Below, piece after piece: positions 9,357-18,881 of a DNA stretch of 64,000 nucleotides. The translations under genes and the position numbers were made by a program. This stretch comes from Halomicrobium urmianum (lineage in GTDB: Archaea; Halobacteriota; Halobacteria; Halobacteriales; Haloarculaceae): assembly GCF_020217425.1 (NCBI RefSeq), contig NZ_CP084091.1, forward strand, positions 310,001-374,000, written 5' to 3'. Position 1 is the first letter of the stretch; each line of letters begins with the position of its first letter. The notes below the pieces were generated by a model. It did not search any database. It worked only from the letters and a program-made list of their open reading frames with translations, and was not told the origin of the DNA.

Positions 9357-9893
9357 ATGCGTTACCGACTCGAGGCGTCGACGACGCACCGGAACCCGAT
9401 ATTCCCGGTCGAACTGTCGGGAGTGTTCTTTGAGTGCATGCCGAGGCGATACCGGTTGTACCACGATCGGTGACAGAGGTGCGACCCGCTGCGCATCACC
9501 CGTTCGCCCCTCCCCCGATTTGGGTTCGGTCAGATTGTCGTGGTCGTCGGTCGTGTGATAGTCGGGGCTGAACCAGCCAATGCGCCACTTCCAGACGTTC
9601 CCGACGACGTTGTAGACCTCGTAGTCGTTAGGATCGAACGCGTTGACCGGCGCAGTCTGTACGTGCCGTTCGCGCCGATATTGTACTCCGGAAACTCCTG
9701 CTCCCTCACCTGACAAGTGGTACACTGGAACTCACCGTCCGGTGTCAGCCGATCGCCCTACGGGAAACGCCGCTGTTCGTGACCGTCGCGGGCGACGTAC
9801 TCCTACTCGGCTTCCGTCGGGAGGGGCTTGTCCGCACACTTGGCGTACGCGGCTGCATCGCGCTAGGAGACGTGTGTCACCGGATGTTTCAGA
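9357..9893 (-). pseudogene. Second formylglycine-generating enzyme, decayed and truncated
   Basis: The DNA aligns with the C-terminal half of the intact FGE (4351-4880). Readable pieces are APVNAFDPNDYEVYNVVGNVWKWRIGWFSPDYHTTD and, in other frames, the region around the copper cysteines. The Trp-Glu-Trp of GNVWEW is changed, several indels are present, and the 5' part is replaced by an IS-B fragment from 9894. It represents an old duplication or a parallel acquisition of FGE. No function is expected. Confidence 0.8.
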
Positions 9894-10014
9894 AGCTAAC
9901 GTGACCGCTTTGTTCGTAAGCGGCATACTTCGACATAGAGCATCGTCGATTTCCCACTTCATCCTCCAAGTTCTAACGGTCGAAACCGACGCCGTCTAGT
10001 GATTCACCGGAGCC
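9894..10014 (-). mobile_element. IS-B remnant (5' end only)
   Basis: The complement of this segment aligns at roughly 80 percent with the first 120 bp of the complete IS-B (20500-20620), including the terminal repeat (22 of 24 bases) and the first transposase codons. The rest of the element is absent. Its inner edge abuts the truncated FGE pseudogene. Confidence 0.7.
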
Positions 10015-10056
10015 CACTGAAGTAGTCCGAGTTGAAACACTCCTCTTTGTTAGATC

Positions 10057-10269
10057 TACGACCACGCACACAACGCCCGGTTGGACAGCGGGCTCTACGG
10101 GCAGCGCTGGATGGCCGAGACCGCCTTCTCGGCCATTAACGCCGATACGGCTCCGCTGTCAGCCCACGCGCCTGGTACCGAGTATTTTGGGAACAGGTGC
10201 TCACCGCCGCCGTTTACAACCTCGAACGCTCGCTCACACAGTGACCGCTACACCGGATTCAACAAGGCA
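10057..10269 (+). mobile_element. IS-A remnant (3' end only)
   Basis: The segment matches the last part of the IS-A transposase (YDHAHNARLDSGLYGQRWMAETAFSAI, then frameshifted to the usual end) and finishes with the terminal repeat GGATTCAACAAGGCA. That repeat variant is identical to the one ending the 31495-32422 copy, so both belong to one subfamily. The 5' three quarters are missing. Confidence 0.8.
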
Positions 10270-10535
10270 GTTGGGACCAAAGCGCGAGACAGGCAGGTTC
10301 CACCATTTGTCAATCATGTTGGCAAGAGCGATACTTAAAGGAGGTCCAGCATACCATCTTCGTGGTCGCACCCTATATATTATAACAGTGGTACCACTGT
10401 CATTATATAGGATGTTTGAATTATCTTTACGGGACCTGGGCCCCATAAGTAACGTTGCTTCGATCAAATCGGAGACTTCCATAAATACCGTGCGTCTATC
10501 TCAGGGCGAACTCTACGCTAGCACCCTCACACATG

Positions 10536-10544
10536 TTTTATATA
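10536..10544 (+). promoter_or_regulatory. TATA box of the 10568 oxidoreductase
   Basis: TTTTATATA lies 24-32 bases before ATG 10568, the spacing expected for a leaderless haloarchaeal transcript. It supports this start over the longer open frame, which reaches back to 10187 into the IS-A remnant. Confidence 0.5.
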
Positions 10545-10567
10545 CGTGCGGGGACAGTCATCTATTC

Positions 10568-11602
10568 ATGACGTGGCGATTCGTCGGTGCGAATTTCGAT
10601 CAGATGCACATGAACACGAACCTCCAGTGGGTTCACGAACATCCAAACGCCGAGATAGTCGGCGTCTGTGACGAGACACCTGAGACCTCAACTGGGTCCC
10701 TTCCAGAGGCTGTCGAAACTCTGGATCTTTCGGACGACATCGTTTTCGAGGATCTCGACGAATGTCTAGAAACCGTTGATGCCGACGTGGTCATCGGTTG
10801 CCCTCGTAACTCACTCCACGCGGACTTCGTCGAGCGAGTTGCGCCCTATGGGATGCATGTTGTCGTCGAAAAACCGCTTTCCGTGACGTTAGCGGACGCT
10901 GATCGGATGCTCAATTCGATGGCAAATACAGACGGCAAGTTATTCATCAACTGGCCGGCAGCTTGGGATGCCGAACGACACACGCTTCGTCGACTTGTCT
11001 CCGACGGCGTCATCGGCGACGTCATCGAAGTCCAATACTACGGTGGCAATGCCGGTGCACCGCCTGACGACAGCTGGTTCTACGATTCGACCGACGGCGG
11101 TGGTTCCATGCTCGATTACCTCGGTTACGGGTCGACCTTCTCGACGTGGTTCCGTGACGGAGAACTTCCAGAAACCGTAATCGCCGAGTCATATACACCC
11201 GAGGATGGGCCAGTTGATGTCCAGAGCGCGACAATCTGCCGTTACGAGGATGGGCTGTCGACACTCCAGACTACGTGGCGGATGCTCACCAATCCATGGG
11301 AGGTACAGCCGACAAACAAGAAGGGATACGAAATTATTGGAACCGACGGCGCGATCTCGAACCGAACAGAGGGTGACCTGATTCAGGTGTCAACTGCTGA
11401 CACACCTGAAGGGTACACCGTGACGGCTGATACTCTGGAACCGCAGTACAAGGACCTTGCACACTACGTGATTCACTGTCTCGAAAACGACAAGGATCCC
11501 GAAGGGCCACTCGATCCCGAGTTCTGTCGGGAGGCCCACCGGATCGTCGAGACAGCACGGCGCAGTGCGGAGGCCGGCGAGCGACTCGAACTAGTCGATT
11601 AA
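10568..11602 (+). CDS. Gfo/Idh/MocA-family oxidoreductase (1 of 3)
   Basis: This 344-residue NAD(P)-dependent sugar or polyol dehydrogenase has the hallmark EKP (VVVEKPLSVTLADADRML) and a typical C-terminal alpha/beta domain (DSTDGGGSMLDYLGYGS, KKGYEIIGTDGAI). The N-terminal nucleotide motif is unusual: VGANFDQMHMN replaces the standard G-x-G-x-x-G, a variant seen in some family members. Start choice rests on the TATA box at 10536. Together with the two other members in the next 5 kb, it suggests stepwise oxidation or epimerisation of an unusual sugar. Substrate unknown. Confidence 0.85.
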   Translation: MTWRFVGANFDQMHMNTNLQWVHEHPNAEIVGVCDETPETSTGSLPEAVETLDLSDDIVFEDLDECLETVDADVVIGCPRNSLHADFVERVAPYGMHVVVEKPLSVTLADADRMLNSMANTDGKLFINWPAAWDAERHTLRRLVSDGVIGDVIEVQYYGGNAGAPPDDSWFYDSTDGGGSMLDYLGYGSTFSTWFRDGELPETVIAESYTPEDGPVDVQSATICRYEDGLSTLQTTWRMLTNPWEVQPTNKKGYEIIGTDGAISNRTEGDLIQVSTADTPEGYTVTADTLEPQYKDLAHYVIHCLENDKDPEGPLDPEFCREAHRIVETARRSAEAGERLELVD

Positions 11603-11753
11603 ACGAGATTCGCTCCTAGTGCTACCGCACGAACAGGGATTTTGCGTCTGAGGCAAGTGGGGGGCAACTAAATATCCTTTTTCAGCCTCCGGGCGTGATA
11701 GTAGTCCCGTCTAGGTCAGAAAGAACCGAGAGCTACTGAACTCCCCTCTCTTG

Positions 11754-12968
11754 CTACTCTCGCGCAGGGATCGGAACGTACTTCTCCAGGTCAGCAGTTC
11801 GGGGGTCAACCTCATTTCCGGTTTCGGCTGCCTTGTAAGCGGCCATGCACAGGCGTAAGACTCTGAGTCCATCAGTGAGGTCGAGAGTCCCGTTCTCGCC
11901 GTTCCTGAAGGCGTCGACCGCGTCACGGTTCTCCGCGACGTAGCCGCCGTTGACGACCTCGGCGGCCGCAACGGGCATCCGACCGCTGGTGGCGTTTTGT
12001 TTCTCCGCCCAGCCCTCGCCGTTCGCGAGTTCGTCGGAAAAGAAGACGCTCGAGGAAGTTTCGTCGGAGAGTACCTGGCCCGAGTACTCCGGTCCGAGCA
12101 GTTCAATTGTCCGACGGACGCCTGAGCCAACGTAGCACCAAGACCCGGTCGCCTCAGAGATGACCGGACGTCCTTGTTCGTCTTCGTATTTGATTGTAGC
12201 GGACGCGTAGTCGTCGACAGGGTTCGTAGCGAAGTCGATGTCGTACGCGTCCTGGAGTTCCGCTGCGTAGGTGTCACGGTTCCACTTGAGTGTCTCAGTT
12301 TCTGCCGTAACTGAGACGGCTTCGAGGGGTGATCCGTTGGGGTCGGATAGTAACACTTCGTTGTTTACGAGAGCATGACAGAGCATATCTGTCAGCGCTC
12401 CACCGCCCTGCTTGCGACCATCCCAAAACCAGCCGGAATGCGGACCGCCGTGTTCCGCCTGAGAGCGCGCGATGTATGGACGACCGGCGTCCCGTCCACG
12501 TTCCCACAGCAGCGATTTCATGTCACCAATATCAGGTTCGTGAGGCCAGTTCTCCAGATAGGCGTGCGGGAGGTCAGCCCGCTCGACGAGATCGAGAATC
12601 CGCTGACCTTCAGCGACTGTTCTGGCGATGGGCTTCTCAACAGCGATGCCCTGCAGGTCGGCGCCGTCTTCGACGGCCTCGACGACGGTCTCCACTGCGG
12701 CGAGGCGCGTAAAATTCGGTGTCGTGATCCAGATTGCGTCGACATCGGGATCGGCAGCCAGTTCGGCGACTTCGCCCTCACCATACACCGAGGGCTTCGC
12801 TCCACTAGACTGTTCGCACTCGTCGGCAAGCGACGCTGCATTCTCCCGCGTTCGATTCTGGATGCCGGCAATCGTAGCATTAGGAATGTATTCGACACTA
12901 GGTGCGTGTGCTTCGCGGCTAATGAAACCGGCACCGACGAGTCCGATGCCGAAGCTTTCTGACGACAT
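11754..12968 (-). CDS. Gfo/Idh/MocA-family oxidoreductase (2 of 3)
   Basis: This 404-residue dehydrogenase has the Rossmann motif GLVGAGFISREAHAP at residues 8-22, WITTPNFTRL, and the EKP motif IAVEKPIARTVAEGQRIL. The C-terminal domain carries GGGALTDMLCHALVNNE, where a His and acidic residues normally line the sugar pocket. It is transcribed away from the DUF3604 gene at 13152, and the shared 180-bp gap holds both promoters. Substrate is not predictable from sequence, but the sulfatase and ABC context suggest a polysaccharide-derived monosaccharide. Confidence 0.88.
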   Translation of the reverse strand: MSSESFGIGLVGAGFISREAHAPSVEYIPNATIAGIQNRTRENAASLADECEQSSGAKPSVYGEGEVAELAADPDVDAIWITTPNFTRLAAVETVVEAVEDGADLQGIAVEKPIARTVAEGQRILDLVERADLPHAYLENWPHEPDIGDMKSLLWERGRDAGRPYIARSQAEHGGPHSGWFWDGRKQGGGALTDMLCHALVNNEVLLSDPNGSPLEAVSVTAETETLKWNRDTYAAELQDAYDIDFATNPVDDYASATIKYEDEQGRPVISEATGSWCYVGSGVRRTIELLGPEYSGQVLSDETSSSVFFSDELANGEGWAEKQNATSGRMPVAAAEVVNGGYVAENRDAVDAFRNGENGTLDLTDGLRVLRLCMAAYKAAETGNEVDPRTADLEKYVPIPARE

Positions 12969-13121
12969 ATATGCTACAAAGACACGGACAACAAAAAGAC
13001 CATGGCCTCATTATGACTATCCGGTTACATCATATAGCACAACTGTACCTACCGATTTCAAGCTGATCGGTCTAGCCGGATCCGGCACGAGTTGTATGAT
13101 AAATTATGTGAATGGGAAGGG

Positions 13122-13128
13122 TTTAATA
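13122..13128 (+). promoter_or_regulatory. TATA box of the DUF3604 gene
   Basis: TTTAATA lies 24-30 bases before ATG 13152, which supports that start rather than the in-frame ATG at 13092 further upstream. Confidence 0.45.
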
Positions 13129-13151
13129 CCTATTCTACAATCGACTCAACG

Positions 13152-14729
13152 ATGCGTTCAGATTCGTCCGATAGCTACCAGTTGTTCTGGGGAGACTTTC
13201 ACAAGCACATGACCGGTCCGGGTGCGGACCGAACCGAACTCGATACTCTGCTACGGTACGCTAGTCAGCATCTCGATGTCTCCGTGGTACAGTGTTATCC
13301 GTTCAAGTGGTATCGCAAGGGCCGCGAGGGTGGTATTCGTGAGGAGTCAGTAGGTCCTGATCCGGAGTTCGAGTCGTGGTGGGACGATATCCAGGCTGCG
13401 TCAGAACGGAACAATCAGTCAGGAGAATTCGTCACGTTCCCGGCCTACGAATGGAACGGGAACCGCGGCCGATGGGGGGACCACAACGTCTACTACAAGG
13501 ACGAGGGATATCCAATTGACCAGACACGTGATCTCCCCTCGCTTCTGGAGAACATGGCGTCCCGGGACGCACTTGTGTTGCCCCACCACACTGCCTATAA
13601 CATCGGAAATCGCGGGAAAGATTGGGACGTCCATGACGAGGTGTTGTCTCCTTTGACCGAAGTGTACTCTAGTCACGGCTCCAGTGAGTCGATCGATTCC
13701 CCGGTTGCGATGGATGATAATCCTGATATGGGGCCCCGGACTTCCGGCGGCACATTCGTCGACGGTCTGGACCAAGGCCACCACGTTGGTGCCATCGCGT
13801 CCAACGATGGCCCAGGACTTCCAGGAACCTGGGGTAAAGGTGTCGCCGGTATCTGGGCGACCGAACTGACCCGCGAAGCCGTTTGGCAAGCGTTGCGGGA
13901 CCGTCGCACCTACGGCGTCACCGGCGATCGGATTACGTTGTGGTGGTCGATCGACAGCCATCCACTTGGGTCACACATCACTGACGCTGTCGAGCGAAAC
14001 GCTACTGTGGAAGTTGACTGTCCGCTCCCGCTCGACCGTATCGAACTCCTTCACAACGGCGATGTCGAGCATGTCTACACACACCAGGACGACACGCCAG
14101 TTGAGGAGTCAAATCGGTATCGGATGTTGATCGAGTTCGGCTGGGGACCGACTCCTGAGTACGGCGACTTCGACGAAACTACCTTCGACTGGTCCGGGAC
14201 GATCAGTGCGACGAATGGCACGGTCACCGCAGTTCAGCCCCGTTTCAGTGGGTTCGGCCAAGAGTACGACTTCCGAAATGGCAAATGTGACTTCGATGTC
14301 GTCACGTCGCGAAACAACCAAAGCTATCTCCTTCCTGAAGGCAATGCTGATATGACCACGCAGGGTTTTATTGTTGAGGTGGACGGCAACGACGAGACTG
14401 TCGTCGTCATCGACGTCGAAGGCGAGCGATTGGAGGTCCCCCTCGAACGCGCCCAGCAAGAAAACCACTTGTTTGCGTTCGAGACGGAGTCCTGTAATCG
14501 TTTGGCGGCGGAGTTCGAACTTCAGGACGAAGACATCGCCAACCGGGATATCGTATATCATAACGCGCGGAAAGTCCGCGCCGGTCAGGCTCATCACGAG
14601 TCAGTCTGTCGGACGACAGTCGAGTTCGAGGACCTTCCCGCAAGCAGCGGTGAGGATTATTACTACGTTCGAGCCGCACAGCGTAACGGGCAGTATGCAT
14701 GGGGATCACCAATCTGGATCGACGAGTGA
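13152..14729 (+). CDS. DUF3604-family protein, PHP-like metal hydrolase fold
   Basis: This 525-residue protein matches DUF3604. It begins with FWGDFHKHMTGPGADRTELD, a metal-binding HxH-like pattern reminiscent of PHP phosphoesterases. The family's other landmarks follow: CYPFKWYRKG, FVTFPAYEWNGNRGRWGDHNV, LPHHTAYNIGNRGKDWD, VYSSHGSSES and RRTYGVTGDRI. The C-terminal half is beta-rich. The repeated His and Asp motifs argue for a metal-dependent hydrolase, but no reaction is established for the family. There is no signal peptide. Members often sit near sulfatases and sugar dehydrogenases, as here, so a role in sulfated or modified glycan breakdown is a reasonable inference only. Confidence 0.85.
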   Translation: MRSDSSDSYQLFWGDFHKHMTGPGADRTELDTLLRYASQHLDVSVVQCYPFKWYRKGREGGIREESVGPDPEFESWWDDIQAASERNNQSGEFVTFPAYEWNGNRGRWGDHNVYYKDEGYPIDQTRDLPSLLENMASRDALVLPHHTAYNIGNRGKDWDVHDEVLSPLTEVYSSHGSSESIDSPVAMDDNPDMGPRTSGGTFVDGLDQGHHVGAIASNDGPGLPGTWGKGVAGIWATELTREAVWQALRDRRTYGVTGDRITLWWSIDSHPLGSHITDAVERNATVEVDCPLPLDRIELLHNGDVEHVYTHQDDTPVEESNRYRMLIEFGWGPTPEYGDFDETTFDWSGTISATNGTVTAVQPRFSGFGQEYDFRNGKCDFDVVTSRNNQSYLLPEGNADMTTQGFIVEVDGNDETVVVIDVEGERLEVPLERAQQENHLFAFETESCNRLAAEFELQDEDIANRDIVYHNARKVRAGQAHHESVCRTTVEFEDLPASSGEDYYYVRAAQRNGQYAWGSPIWIDE

Positions 14730-14788
14730 ACTGTCTCAACAGCGGTGTAACGGCCTCTATGTCCGGCCCATTTAAATAGACAGATGAA

Positions 14789-15904
14789 CTAATCGTCTTC
14801 GACGATTGTTTCTTGACGCTGGCTATTGTCGTCGAGGGTGATTGATGATTGCTGCGTGCTAGATTGATAAATCCCGTCGATAACGCGTTGGACCTGCAGT
14901 GCTTCGTCGATCTGATTTACTTCTGGCCGTTCACCTGTGCGGATCCCCTCCAAAAACGCGGCGTCTTCCTCATATAGCTTGTTGGTGTCGCGTTCAGATC
15001 TGAGTGTCGTGTCTTGGTAGTGGTCATGATCCTTACTGCCAGTCTTATATACCTCGAGCGAATTCCCACGGAGATCCATACGAACACCGGCCTCCGTACC
15101 GCGAACGATGAACGTTTCGTCCGGGTTTCTGTTCGTCGCCCACGCGATCTCGAGTGATATCGTCAAGTCATCTTCACACCGTAGGAAGACTGTCGCCGAA
15201 TCGTCGACATCGTTTGAACCATCGCTCGTGTCCCACTTCCCTGCCCAGTCGTCGGGGTCGTCATAATCGTCTCTCGTGATGAATGTACTTCGAGTTACAC
15301 CTGTGATTTCCTTTACGTCCGGATAATCCGCTAGGTGCAGAGCGAAATCGATCGCGTGGACGCCAATATCGATGAGCGAACCGCCACCGGCTACCTCCTC
15401 GTTAGTAAACCACGATCCGAGTCCGGGAATTCCACGGCGACGGACATATGCACCTTCGATAGCGTTTATATCGCCCAGTTCACCGTCCTGCTGATAAGCC
15501 TTGAATAGAGATGCAGCTGGGCTAAAGCGATGTTTGAATCCAGCCATACAGAAAGCGTCTGAACGTTCGTCTGCGACGGCAATCCGCTCTGCCGAGTCAA
15601 GCGAATGTGCGAGCGGTTTCTCACACAAGACGGCGACACTGTCGTCGAGTGCCACCGTCGCAGCTGGTTCGTGAAACTTATTCGGTGTTGTAATCACCAC
15701 GCCATCGAGATCGGTCGATTCAAACATCCGTTCATGATCGGCATATGTCGTTGCCTGGAACTTGTTCTCGAAAGCTCGTCTGGCGTCTGGATCGACGTCC
15801 GTTCCGGCGACGATGTCTGCGTCCAAATCCGACAGGTTTGCTGCGTGTCTCGTACCCATCAGACCGAGTCCAATGATACCGATAGTCGTACCTGTTTCTC
15901 GCAT
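14789..15904 (-). CDS. Gfo/Idh/MocA-family oxidoreductase (3 of 3)
   Basis: This is a 371-residue dehydrogenase. The N-terminal dinucleotide site GIIGLGLMGTRHAANL is standard, followed by VITTPNKFHEPAA and the EKP motif VLCEKPLAHSLDSAERI. The C-terminal domain has YVRRRGIPGLGSWFTN and GGGSLIDIGVHAIDFALHL, which resembles the inositol/scyllo-inosose and UDP-sugar dehydrogenase subgroups. It is convergent with the DUF3604 gene and divergent from the sulfatase. The shared 208-bp upstream gap is A+T-rich. Confidence 0.88.
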   Translation of the reverse strand: MRETGTTIGIIGLGLMGTRHAANLSDLDADIVAGTDVDPDARRAFENKFQATTYADHERMFESTDLDGVVITTPNKFHEPAATVALDDSVAVLCEKPLAHSLDSAERIAVADERSDAFCMAGFKHRFSPAASLFKAYQQDGELGDINAIEGAYVRRRGIPGLGSWFTNEEVAGGGSLIDIGVHAIDFALHLADYPDVKEITGVTRSTFITRDDYDDPDDWAGKWDTSDGSNDVDDSATVFLRCEDDLTISLEIAWATNRNPDETFIVRGTEAGVRMDLRGNSLEVYKTGSKDHDHYQDTTLRSERDTNKLYEEDAAFLEGIRTGERPEVNQIDEALQVQRVIDGIYQSSTQQSSITLDDNSQRQETIVEDD

Positions 15905-16112
15905 TATCGATAAACGATGACTATAGATCCATAAATCTGTTCCAAGGTGAAGATCTAGATAAACATAATAGTGTAGTCATATATTAAAGGGTAGACGTGA
16001 ACGGATATTCTCATATATTATAAGGGATCTTATGGCCTAACTGCATAAAAAAGAGTTATTATACTATTGCCGTTATAAGAATTCTATTTTATCTGAGCAC
16101 ATTTGTCCGAAA
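15905..16112. promoter_or_regulatory. Divergent promoter region between the dehydrogenase and sulfatase genes
   Basis: This is a very A+T-rich gap of 208 bp with several TATA-like stretches (for example ATATATTAAA near 15980 and TATTATACTATT near 16059). It should hold promoters for both flanking genes and possibly binding sites for the TrmB regulator, but I cannot point to one operator. Confidence 0.4.
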
Positions 16113-17516
16113 ATGTCAATGGCACCTCTCTCAAATGTCGTAATTATTCATACTGACGACACCGGCCGATATATCAGTCCGTACGGCTACGGAATCGACA
16201 CACCGAACCTACAAAGCCTCGCTGACGATGGCATTTTGTTCCGAGAAACTCACTGCGCTGGCCCAACCTGTTCGCCAAGTCGAGGAGCACTGCTCACCGG
16301 TTCGAGTCCCCATTCCAACGGCCTCATCGGTCTTGCGCATCGGGGATTTGAGATGGACAGTTACGAGCGTCACCTGTCGAACTTTCTCTCAGAACAGGGA
16401 TTTGAAACAGTACTCGTCGGTCAACAACACGAGGTCGCGAGGGACGTAAGTGAGAGCAATCCAGAGAAGTCGATCCTTGGCTATGATCGTGTCCTGCCCG
16501 TCGACGAGTCCGCAATCGACGATGTTCCGATTGATCATGACCACACCCACCACGACTTTTCAGCCACTGCAGCGGCCACCGAGTACATCCGTGAAGTAGG
16601 TTCCATGAAAGATCCGGATCCTTTTTTCTTATCAATAGGATTTGATAACACGCATAAACCGCTTCCCCTTGATCAGAATCTCGTCGATCCCGATTCCGTG
16701 GCCCCACCGGATCCACTACCGGACGTTCCGCCAATTCGGGACGAGATGGCCGGGTATCACGCCGCAATCCGGAGTGTCGATACCTGCGTTGGGGACATTA
16801 TCACAACGCTCGAATTGACGGGCTTACTTGATAAGACTCTTGTCATATTCACAACGGACCACGGTATTCCCTTCCCGCTGATGAAGTGTAATCTGAATGA
16901 CTCTGGCACTGGCGTCTCGCTGATAGCACGCTTTCCAGAACGGGCCGATGTCACGCAACCTGCTACTATCGACGAGCTCGTATCCCAACTTGACCTATTC
17001 CCAACGTTGTGCGAATACTTAGGGCTCGATATTCCAGAATGGGTTGAGGGGTACTCGCTGCTCCCACTTCTGCGCGGGGAAGTAGATTCGATCCGCGACG
17101 AGGTCTTTAGCGAAGTGACGTATCACGCAGCATACGAACCGAAACGGTCCATTCGAACAGAACGCTACCGCTACGTGCAGCGGTTCGACGAAGAGTACGA
17201 CAGACACGTCGCCCCCAATACGGATGCCGGTCCATCGAAAGAGTTCTTTATAGACCTCGGTTACTTTGATCGAGAGCCCCCGAAGGAAGCATTATATGAC
17301 CTCTATATCGATCCGAACGAGAGTCATAATCTGATAGATGACCCAGAGTACGAATCAGTCCGCAAAGACCTCCGGGATCGACTTTGGGACTGGATGGAAC
17401 GGACAGAAGACCCTCTTCTGGAGGGGCCAGTATCGAAACCCGATGGCGCTGTCGCTGACAGACGAGATGCGCTCCATCCCGATGCGGGAGAGTTCGAAGA
17501 CCCTCATGCACGATAA
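16113..17516 (+). CDS. Type I sulfatase, cysteine type
   Basis: This 467-residue sulfatase of the alkaline phosphatase superfamily hydrolyses sulfate esters. Asp15-Asp16 (IIHTDDTGRY) bind the metal. Cys53 in THCAGPTCSPSRGALLTGS is the C-x-P-S-R site that FGE converts to formylglycine. TTDHG near residue 249 supplies the other metal ligands, and SIGFDNTHKP gives further pocket residues. There is no signal peptide, so the enzyme is cytoplasmic and probably acts on small sulfated sugars imported by the ABC transporter rather than on polymer. The FGE gene at 4351 supplies its activation. An ATG at 16119 is an alternative start. Confidence 0.93.
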   Translation: MSMAPLSNVVIIHTDDTGRYISPYGYGIDTPNLQSLADDGILFRETHCAGPTCSPSRGALLTGSSPHSNGLIGLAHRGFEMDSYERHLSNFLSEQGFETVLVGQQHEVARDVSESNPEKSILGYDRVLPVDESAIDDVPIDHDHTHHDFSATAAATEYIREVGSMKDPDPFFLSIGFDNTHKPLPLDQNLVDPDSVAPPDPLPDVPPIRDEMAGYHAAIRSVDTCVGDIITTLELTGLLDKTLVIFTTDHGIPFPLMKCNLNDSGTGVSLIARFPERADVTQPATIDELVSQLDLFPTLCEYLGLDIPEWVEGYSLLPLLRGEVDSIRDEVFSEVTYHAAYEPKRSIRTERYRYVQRFDEEYDRHVAPNTDAGPSKEFFIDLGYFDREPPKEALYDLYIDPNESHNLIDDPEYESVRKDLRDRLWDWMERTEDPLLEGPVSKPDGAVADRRDALHPDAGEFEDPHAR

Positions 17517-17908
17517 TTCATAAGTGAGCTAGTCGGGTACGCGATCATTTCCTTCTTACGACACTATCTCCGGATAGGTTCGATCATTCCTTCATTGTAC
17601 CAATTTGATATAGTTGCAATATATAGAATAATCATGATTTATGGACGACAACTGCGTGACAAACAAATTTGATCAGATGCCCCTTCTCAACGGTGTGTCG
17701 ATAATCTCTAAATACGGTTGAACATACGTGAAGGACCGACTATAACCTGTGCACAAGTAATTCAGGCTGGACCTCCCAGCAGGGGTCGTGAGGTGCCAGT
17801 TTTTCGGGCCGCCACTGTAGCAGAATCTCTGGACATTACAGGTGTTACGCCGGGGTGGAAAACCGTCTCGCTTGTACTCTCTGAATTGACGCTGTTCGGC
17901 CGCTTCAA
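17517..17908. other. Intergenic region without a recognised gene
   Basis: About 390 bp of A+T-rich DNA lie between the sulfatase and an IS-B relic. I see only short frames without family resemblance. Confidence 0.3.
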
Positions 17909-18801
17909 GACTGTATTGAATCGCTATACTGCGGTGGTATTCACTGTTTCACCGCTCACTTGATGTTATAGACGACACACATGGGGCATTTCTCGAGGCT
18001 CACGGAACCAGGTTCGCGCTCGCACGGCGAAGCCAAGTGAGCGCTTGATAGCCGAGTTCACGGCCTCGGTCATAGAGCGCTGATTGTAGCGTCGTTCGTC
18101 GATTCTAGCGTTGTGCGCGTAGTCGTAGGGCGCGAAGATGCGATGTTTGATCAGCGGTCTGATCCCGAGTTCACGTGTGCCTTGCGGAGTGACTGCTTGT
18201 TGTAGCCCTGTCAGCGGCCAGAGACCGCAGATCGCCCGCATTACGGCGGGCGATCTGCTCGGCGAGATCTGCGTCACTTCCTTCCCGGGTCGTCAAACAG
18301 TGAACGTCGAGGACTGCTTGAGAGCCTTTATCGACGAGTTTCGTGACCTTTAGCTTCTGGACGCGGTAGTTTGTCCGCTGGCAGTAGTGGCGGCTTGCAG
18401 CTGAGCGTTCGTAGAAGGTGGCGTCGATCGCGCCGTGTTCAGAGGGATCGTGCAGCTACGCCGACTGGCGCAGCAGCGCTCGACAGACGCTCATACTGAT
18501 CCGGTTGAACGCCTTACACAACGTAAATGCTGAGGGGCATCTGCTTGAGCAAGTCAATCATCATTCGGTAGAATGCATCGAGGTAAATCCGTAGACAGTG
18601 CAGGGAGACAAGGGCATAGTCGGCGAATCCGCCGCCCCGGAAGGTGGCGGCGGATTCGTTTCCATGGCTAGTAACGCTTTGAGCGACCGGTAGGACGTCC
18701 CCACTGAAGCGGGAGATCTGGGTCACAGGCAACCGAGATCACCCACTTCAACTCTTGGTTTACTGACCTGTTCCGCTGCCGTCTAGTGATTCAACACAGC
18801 C
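17909..18801 (-). mobile_element. IS-B copy 2, degenerate
   Basis: The right end (18778-18801) matches the IS-B terminal repeat at 20 of 24 bases and the left end (from 17909) at about 15 of 22. Between them lies a leftward transposase in fragments: QLPYRRE-like N-terminal codons near 18732 (SRFSGDVLPVAQSV), and a C-terminal piece at 17966-18277 with RPLIKHRIFAPYDYAHNARID and EAVNSAIKRSLGFAVRARTWFRE. Many substitutions, indels and stops show that it is dead. No target duplication is visible. Confidence 0.75.
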
Positions 18802-18881
18802 TTCTCAAGCGAGTTCTTCACTCTCATAATGAGAGAGTCCTCAAGCATACTCTGGCGGAACACACCTTGTCGTATAGCGAT

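Noticed and set aside
10187-10567. Extended N-terminus of the oxidoreductase at 10568
   Set aside because: It runs through the IS-A remnant and a TATA box; the family fold begins at ATG 10568.
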